Positions 57,681-64,000 of a stretch of DNA of 64,000 nucleotides are shown piece after piece. Where the stretch lies: contig NW_004624781.1 of the NCBI RefSeq assembly GCF_000247695.1, positions 14,138,944 through 14,202,943 of the forward strand, in the 5' to 3' direction. Within the stretch, counting starts at the first letter, position 1, and each line of letters begins with the position of its first letter. This DNA comes from Heterocephalus glaber (lineage: Eukaryota; Chordata; Mammalia; Rodentia; Bathyergidae). The notes under the pieces are model-generated. The model worked only from the letters and a program-made list of their open reading frames with translations. It did not search any database and was not told where the DNA came from. Position numbers and translations under genes: made by a program.

Positions 57681-58319
57681 CACGACCTGGAAGATGCCAC
57701 CACTGTTCTCCAGGGAGCAGGACCTTAGTCTTTGTGAGTCTGGAATGAGATGTACGAACACCTCAGGCAAGCTGAAGATGCCACTTCCCGGACTAATCAT
57801 TCAGTGTTCTCTCAAATCAACGTTCCTTCCTGTGTGTTCACCATATTTAAAGGACACGGGGAAAGCAGTGCTCGGAGGTGAAGATGAAGAAAAAGGTTCT
57901 CTGGGGGAAGCCTTCAGTCTCTCCTCCACTGTTCCGGGTGGCCCAGGTCTGGTCCATTTCAATTCAGCCAAACTCAGAGCCAGGACCATCCTCCCTGCAA
58001 TGCAGTTTCATCATCAGATCACTACTTGAGGGTACCCTTGAGGTCCCCCCAACTCCTCAGAGCAGCTAGGAGTGTAAAGGTCCTGACTTCCCTCAGAATA
58101 ATCTTTTAAAACAATATTCAGCCTCTAAAATTACACTCCCAGTAGCATTTGAGCATCTTGGTGGAATTTTGGCAACCTATCAAATAGCTCTGAAATAGCT
58201 CTCCACTGGGTCTGGACCTGGCCCTGCTCCGTGGTACTCCTCTGCAGGCCCTCCCAATACACAAAATCCCCACAACCTGAATCCCACTACATCTACCTTC
58301 AACTTCTTTTTAAAAACTC
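57681..58319. other. Intergenic, no gene seen
   Basis: A 163-codon plus-strand frame spans 57538-58029 but begins inside the antisense MLT2-like LTR, so it is not a gene. Confidence 0.4.
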
Positions 58320-58727
58320 ATTTGTTATTTTGTTTTTTAAATTAACATATAAGCTTTATGCTTATTTAGGAAGTACAATATTATACTTCACAATGTGTAC
58401 AATATAAAAGGTCAAATCAAAGCATTTCCATCTCCTCAAATATCATTTCTATTTCAAACTCTTCTTAGCTACAGTATTTTGAAATTTGGAATTAATTAAA
58501 TGCATGATTAGTGATTGTATAACTAAATAACTACGATTAACCTATCGTGCTATCTATCATTGGAATTACTCACCCCTCTTTGTTTTAGGACCCATTGTCC
58601 ACCCTTTCTCAGTTTCCCCCTTCTTTCCCTTCCCAGCCTCTAGTGACCTCTGTTCTATCTACTTCTATGTGATCTCCATTTCATCCTTCCAGAGGCTGAA
58701 TAATAGTCCACTGTATATACACCGTAT
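58320..58727 (-). mobile_element. Older L1MA-like 3' UTR hosting the younger L1
   Basis: Matches in order the well-known L1MA 3' UTR read in antisense: 'ttaaattaacatataa', 'gtcaaatcaaagca', 'catctcctcaaatatcat', 'cccttcccagcctct' and 'ctacttctatgtgatc'. It stops abruptly at the T-tract where the younger L1 begins, so the younger element inserted into it. Confidence 0.7.
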
Positions 58728-60436
58728 TTTCTTTTTTCCCTTTTGTATTGGTTACACAGATTCATTGGTTTCATTTTGGCAGATTTGTCCATGCACAGAG
58801 CATGCGTGGATCATTTTCACCCCTTCTATATCTGCCCCTCTCCCTGTCCCCTACCCTAGTTTCACAATTTTGGGGGTGGGAGGCTCAGTGCATATAATAT
58901 ATTATGCTCATATCCATCCCCTCATCACCCACCCTCAAACAGCCTCTCCCTCCCTCTTATTTCCTTCCTCTTGTCTAATAAAAGTCTCCTTTCTACTTTC
59001 TTGTCATCTTTTTTAGATTCCACATAATAGAAAGAACAGGTGATATTTGTCCTTCCGAGTCTGGCTTATTTTGCTCAACATGATGGTTTCCACATCCACT
59101 CATTTTCCCACAAATGACAGAATTTTGTTTTTCTTTATAGCTGAATTAGACTCCATTGTGTACATATACCACACTTTCTTTATCCATTCATCTCTTGATA
59201 GGCATCTGGCTCCATATCTTGGGTATTGTGAATTCTGGCACAATAAACATGGGTTTGCAAATATTCTTATAGTACATTTGACTCTAATTCCTTCAGGTAT
59301 AGAGTGGTATAAATGGATCAAATGGTAGCTCTACTTTTTTAAGAGTCCCCAGATTGATTTCCATAGTGGCTGTGCTAATTTACATTCACAACAACAGTAT
59401 AGAAGGGTTCCTTTCCCCCAATCCTCACCAGGATTTACTGGTTTGTTTTGTTTTTATATTCTTGATGATAGCTATTCTGACTGTGGTGAGATGGAAACTC
59501 AGTGTAGTTTCATTTGCACTTCCCCAGTAGCTAAAGATGTTCAATATTTTTTCATATACTTATTGGACATTTGTAGTTTTTCTTTTGAAAAATCTATTTG
59601 TCCATTTATTGATTGAGATATTTGGTTTTGGGTGATAAGATTTTTGTGTTCTTTATATATTCTAGATATTCATCCTGTGTTGAAATGTAGCTGGTAAAGA
59701 TTTTTCTCATCTGTGATTTCTCTTCGCTCTGTTGATTGTTTACTTTGCTGTGCAGAAAGGTTTTATTCGATGTAGTCTCATTAGTTGGTTCTCACATTAT
59801 TTCCTGTGGTATTGGAGTCCTATTCAGGGAATCTTTGCTTTTGACTAAGGTTTCAAGGGTTTCCTGTACATTTCCTTTCAGCAGTTCTAAATTTCAGGTC
59901 TTATATCTAAGTGTTTGGTCCATTTTGAATAGATTTTTGTACAGGATAACACATAGTAATCTAGTTTTCAATCTTCTATGGGTGACTATCTAATATTCCC
60001 AGCACCATTCATTGTCTTTTCTCCAATGTATATTTTTTACTCCTTTGTCCAGAGTCAGGTGGCTGTTGTTGTCTCGTTTTGTTTCATTGTCTTCCATTTT
60101 GTTCCATTACTCTACATGTCTATTTTTGTGCTGGTGCCATGTTACTTTTGCTACTATGCCTTTATACTGCAACTTGAAAGCAGATATTGTGATGCCTTCA
60201 GCCTTGTTTTTTTGTTCAAGATTATTTGGCTCTTCTGAGTCTTTTGTGTTTCCATATGAATTTGAGGATTTTTTTTCTAGTTTTGTGAAGAATATCATTG
60301 ATATTTTACTAGGGATGGCATCAACTCTATAGATTGCTTTTGGTAATATGGCCATTTTGACAATATTAACTCTGCCAATCCATGAACATGGGATATCTTT
60401 CCATCTTCTGATATCTTCTGCAATTTCTTTCTTCTT

Positions 60437-60516
60437 TTTTTTTGGTCCTGAGAATTGAACTTGGGTCCTTGCACTTGTGCAGCAGGCTGTGAAACCACTG
60501 AGCTAAATCCCTGGCC
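60437..60516 (-). mobile_element. ID SINE inserted in L1 ORF2
   Basis: Antisense ID copy (ends 'actgagctaaatccctggccc') flanked by a perfect 16-bp target duplication, caatttctttcttctt, at 60421-60436 and 60517-60532. Confidence 0.93.
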
Positions 60517-61539
60517 CAATTTCTTTCTTCTTCACTGTTTTAAAGAAAAATTTTCATTGGAGAAGTCTTTCATCTCCTTGGTTAGATTAATCCCTAGATA
60601 TTTTATTTAATTTGAAGCTATTGTAAATAGAATTGTTTTCCTTATTTCTTTTTCAGCTAGTTCAATATTGGTGTATAGTAAAGCTATTGATTTTTAATGT
60701 TGATTTTATGTTCCACTATGTTGCTGAATTTATCAGCTCTAAAAGTCTTTTGGTAGAGTCTGTTGGGCCTTTTAAATATAGGATCATATTATCTGGAAAC
60801 AAAGATAATTTGACTTCTTGCTTTGTATCCTTATTTTTTTCTCTTGCCTATTTGCCTTAGCTAAAATTTCAAGAATTATATTAAGTAAGGGTGGTGAGAT
60901 TGGAATCCTCTCCTTGTTTCTGATTTGAGAGGAGATACTTTCAATTTTCCCCATTCAGAATGATGCTTCCTATGGGTTTAATGCGTATGACCTTCACTAT
61001 ATTGGCAAATGACCCTTCAGTACTTAGTTTCTTTAGAGATTTCATCATGAGGAGATATTGAATTTTGTTGAAGGATTTTTCTGCATCATTTAAAAGGATC
61101 ATGCCATTTTTATCCTAGATTCTTCTTCTGAGGCATATTGCATTATTAATTTGAAGATGTTGAACCATTCTTGCATCCCTGGAATGAAACCAACATAGTC
61201 AGGTTATATGACCTTTTTCAGGTGCTGTTGAATGCAGTTTGGGAGTATTTTATTAAGAATTTTTCCATTTATGTTCACCAAGAATATTGGTCTATATTTT
61301 TCTTTTCTTTTTTTGTATGTCATTGTCCATATTTGGTATCAGAAGATGTTGGTCTCATAGAATGAGTTTGAGAGCATTCCTTCCCTTTCTGTTTCATGCA
61401 ATAGTTTGAGGAGCATTGATTTTAGCACTTTAAAGTTTTGCTAAATCCAGCCATGAATCTCTCTGGTCCTGGGTTTTTCTTTGATGGAGACCTTTTATTA
61501 CTACCTCAATCTCACTGTTTCTTATTGGTCTGTTTAGGT

Positions 61540-61602
61540 TTTTTTTTTTTTTTTTTTTGGTACCAGGGATCGAACTTGGGTCCTTGCGCTTGTGCAGCAG
61601 AT
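61540..61602 (-). mobile_element. 5'-truncated ID SINE in L1
   Basis: Antisense: an 18-20 base T-tract, 'ggtaccagggatcgaact' and 'ccttgcgcttgtgcagcag', then it breaks off before the box A region. Flanks share 'ttaggtttt'. The longest T-tract of any ID here suggests a recent insertion. Confidence 0.88.
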
Positions 61603-63894
61603 GGAAATGCTTAGGTTTTTAATATCCTCTTGGTCTAGCTTTGGTGGGTTGTATTTAGAAGTTTATCCATTCTACATTCTCCAATTATTAGAATAGCATT
61701 TTCAAAATCATTTTATAATAATGCTCTGGATTTCAGTGGTGTCTGTTGTAACATCCACTTCTTCATCTCTAATTATACTTTTGGATCTTCTTTATTTTTC
61801 TCTTAGTTTGGCTAAGGGTTTATCAATCTTGTTTATCTCTTCAAATAACCAATTCTTCTGTTTGTTGATGCAGTGTAACATTCTTTTAGCCTCTCTCTAA
61901 TTTCAGCTCTGATTTTTATTTTTTTAATTCCTTCTATTGGGTTTGGTTTGTTCTTGTTTTTCTATGACCTTTAGATGACTGGGTTATTTATTTGAGATTT
62001 CCTGATTTTTTTGATGTATGCATTTATAGCTATAAACTTTCCTCTTAGAATAGCTTTTGCTGTATCTTAGAGAATATGATATGTTGTATTTCTGTTTGAT
62101 TTTAGAAATGTTTTAACTTCCTCCCTGATTTTTTCAATGACCCATTGATCATTCAAAAGTGAACTGTTCAATCTTCATGTGTGTGCATAATGTCTGTAAT
62201 TTCTCATGCTGTTGATTTCTAGCTTAATTCTATTCTGATATAATAAATGGAAAATTATTTCAGTTTTTTATATTTATTAAGGCTTGCTTTATATTCTCAA
62301 GTATCTATTTTGGAGAATGTTCCAGGACCTGCTAAGAAGAATGTGTGTCCTGTAGTCATTGGATGAAATGGTGTATAGACATCTGTAAAGCCCATTTGAT
62401 CTGCAGTGTAGTTTAACTCTGATGTTTCTTTGTTCCCATTTTGTCTTCATGACCTATTTATTGGTAAGACTGAGGTACTGAAGTCACTTACTGATATTAA
62501 ATTGAGAACTACATGTCTATTTATGGTGAGTTGTGTTTGCTGTATGAAACCAAGCTCACCAAAGTTTGGTACATACTTATTTACAATTGTTAAATCTTCT
62601 TGGTGGATAGTTTCCTTTACAAATATGCAATGGCTTTCTTTGTTTTGTCTGACTAATTTTGTCTTGCAGTCTACTTTGTCAGATATGAGTATAGATACTT
62701 CTGTTTGCTTTCAATTCTGTTTGCATGGAATGTTTTTTCCATCCTTTCACATCCAGTCTATGTACAGTGGTGCCTCATTTCATGAACTTAATTCATTCCA
62801 CAATTCTGAAAAAGATGGCCACATTCATGCTCATATAGGAAAGATAGCCACAGTCATGTTCATCACCCAGTGCAGAGTTTGCAAACAAGACCAAAATTTT
62901 ACCAAATGCTTCTGTTTGCAAAACAAATTGTTCAAAAACAAAAGAATTCATGAACTAAGGTACTACTGTGTATCTTTGCTAGTGAAGTATGTTTATTGAA
63001 AGCAGCAAAGAGTTGGGTCTTGTTTTTAATCCAGTCTGCCAGTCTATGTCTTTTAATTGGAAGATTAAGGCTGTTTATATTCAGAGTTATTATAGAAAGG
63101 TATATACTAGGTCCTGTCATTTTGTTGCTTTTCTAATATTTGATTCTTTTCTAATCCTCAGTAGCACAGTTGTTCTTCCTCTTTTGTGTGGGGGATTCCT
63201 TTAAGAATCTTATGCAATCCTGGCTTAATGGTCATAAATTTCTTTAGTTTATTCTAATCTTGGAAGATCTTTATATTTTCTTCAATTTTGAAGGATAGCT
63301 TTGCTGGATATAGTAATCTAGGTTGGCAATTATTTCCCCTTCAGGGCTTGGACACTATTCCATATTCTCCCAGCCTTTAGGCTTTCTGAGGAGAAGTCTG
63401 AAATTATTCTGATGGGTTTGTCTTCATAAGTGACTTGTTTCTCCCTTACAGCTTTCAATATCTTTTCCTTGTTCTGTACTCTTCTCATTTTTACTATCAT
63501 GACACATCAGTAATCCTTTTCTTGTATGTACCTGTTTAGGTTCTAAATGCCTCCTGTACCTAGATGTCTCAATCTTTCCCAAGAGTTGGGAAATTTTCTA
63601 TTATTACTTTATTAACCAGAGCTTCTATGCCATTAGTGTGTACCTCAGTGTCCTCTTCTACACAAAAAAATCCATAGGTTTAGAATCCTGTATGAGAATT
63701 CCTGGAGGTTTTATTCTTAAATGTTTTTTCTGTATTAATTTGTACATCTAGATTCCTCAATCTTATCTTCAAGCCCTGAAATTCTGTCTTCTACATGGTC
63801 CCTCCCACTTATTGGTGTCTTTTCAGTTTTGTTTTTTTTTATTTCACTTATTAACCTTTTCATTTCAAGAATTTCTTTGGTTCTTCTTCTTTTT

Positions 63895-64000
63895 CTTTTT
63901 TTTTCTTTTTTTTTTTGTTCTTTTATTGGTACATTTTAGGTATACAATTCATTTACATTTATCTTTGGGTGTTTGTACCTGTACATGATCTATCTTGGTT
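63895..64000 (-). mobile_element. 3' end of a further retroelement at the window edge
   Basis: On the minus strand there is AATAAAAG at about 63918-63925 followed by an A-rich tract (63890-63917). Upstream of the signal (toward 64000) the sequence does not resemble the L1 ORF1 into which it seems inserted. Too short to classify; a younger L1 3' end or a retrocopy are both possible. Confidence 0.4.

Larger units (their letters stand above)
58728..64000 (-). mobile_element. L1 LINE, lineage-specific, 3' end to ORF1 region, truncated by window edge
   Basis: Read on the minus strand, ORF2 begins near 63120 with a typical endonuclease N-terminus (LTLNINSLNLPIKRHRLADW). It passes through the reverse transcriptase, then PKAIYRVDAIPSK and QKNKAEGITISAFKLQYK near 60340-60150, and ends with EWIKKVWYMYTMESNSAIKK near 59170. 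A 3' UTR follows to 58728, with an A-tract (T-rich on plus). Above 63120 lies degenerate ORF1 C-terminal coding sequence. ORF2 has many stops and frameshifts, and the RT motif expected to be FADD reads FPDN at 60788-60799, so it is dead. Two ID SINEs interrupt it. Confidence 0.92.

Noticed and set aside
57538..58029. 163-codon plus-strand frame
   Set aside because: Its first third is the antisense strand of an MLT2-like LTR.
62430..62999. 189-codon plus-strand frame
   Set aside because: It is the antisense shadow of L1 ORF2, whose N-terminal region lies on the minus strand here.
58000..64000. CGNL1 3' exon expected upstream of MYOZAP
   Set aside because: The interval is entirely L1-derived; no cingulin-like coding sequence was seen. 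The gene, if syntenic, lies beyond the right edge.
1..64000. Endogenous retroviral genes or a novel multi-gene system
   Set aside because: Only solo or fragmentary LTR-like pieces were seen. No gag, pol or env coding remnant and no gene cluster other than the single MYOZAP exon could be supported by reading.

Overview
The window is mammalian nuclear DNA. It is dominated by interspersed repeats, has CpG depletion outside one island, and contains no bacterial-style gene organisation. The repeat profile points to a non-murid rodent. There are at least fifteen copies of a tRNA-derived ID-type SINE in one distinctive subfamily (box A 'ggggctggggatttagctc', box B 'gttcgatccc', ending 'ggtacc' plus an A-rich tail), several B1 monomers, and two B1-plus-ID composite SINEs; I saw no primate Alu and no murid B2. 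The ID subfamily does not look like the squirrel or mouse/rat consensus as I remember them. A castorimorph such as beaver is my guess, not a conclusion.

One real protein-coding exon is recognisable. On the minus strand, inside a CpG island at about 23.9-24.5 kb, sits the first coding exon of MYOZAP (myocardial zonula adherens protein). It has 25 codons (23984-24058) and ends at a consensus GTGAGT donor. Everything from 1 to 23,977 would then be MYOZAP intron 1; I found no exon 2 there, so the intron probably exceeds 24 kb. The upstream side (24.3-64 kb) is intergenic. In human, CGNL1 lies about 40 kb upstream of MYOZAP in the same orientation, so its 3' end may lie just beyond the right edge, but no CGNL1 exon was seen.

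Layout: 1-23.9 kb holds MIR, L2, L1M, B1 and ID copies, MLT1-like and ERV-like LTR pieces, simple repeats, a 43-bp minisatellite and a GATA/MEF2 motif pair that could be a cardiac intronic element. 23.9-24.5 kb is the CpG-island promoter with a tandem set of GC/KLF boxes and a GGGGACAGGA minisatellite. 24.5-42 kb is intergenic DNA with MIR, L2, an LTR inserted in a MIR/L2 region, a DNA transposon at 29.1-30.2 kb, and an L1M hosting a DNA transposon and an ID. 42.5-46.3 kb holds a Tigger-type transposon remnant and an internally deleted SASS6 processed pseudogene. 47-58 kb holds two related LTRs, L1 pieces and a head-to-head mariner arrangement. 58.3-64 kb is a nested pair of minus-strand L1 elements; the younger has a decayed ORF2 split by two ID insertions and runs off the window.

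No novel multi-gene system was found. The most useful observations are the MYOZAP first exon with its promoter, the SASS6 pseudogene lacking its coiled-coil, the mariner inverted pair, the 43-bp minisatellite, and the candidate GATA/MEF2 element. Repeat family names are from memory of consensus sequences and boundaries are approximate.
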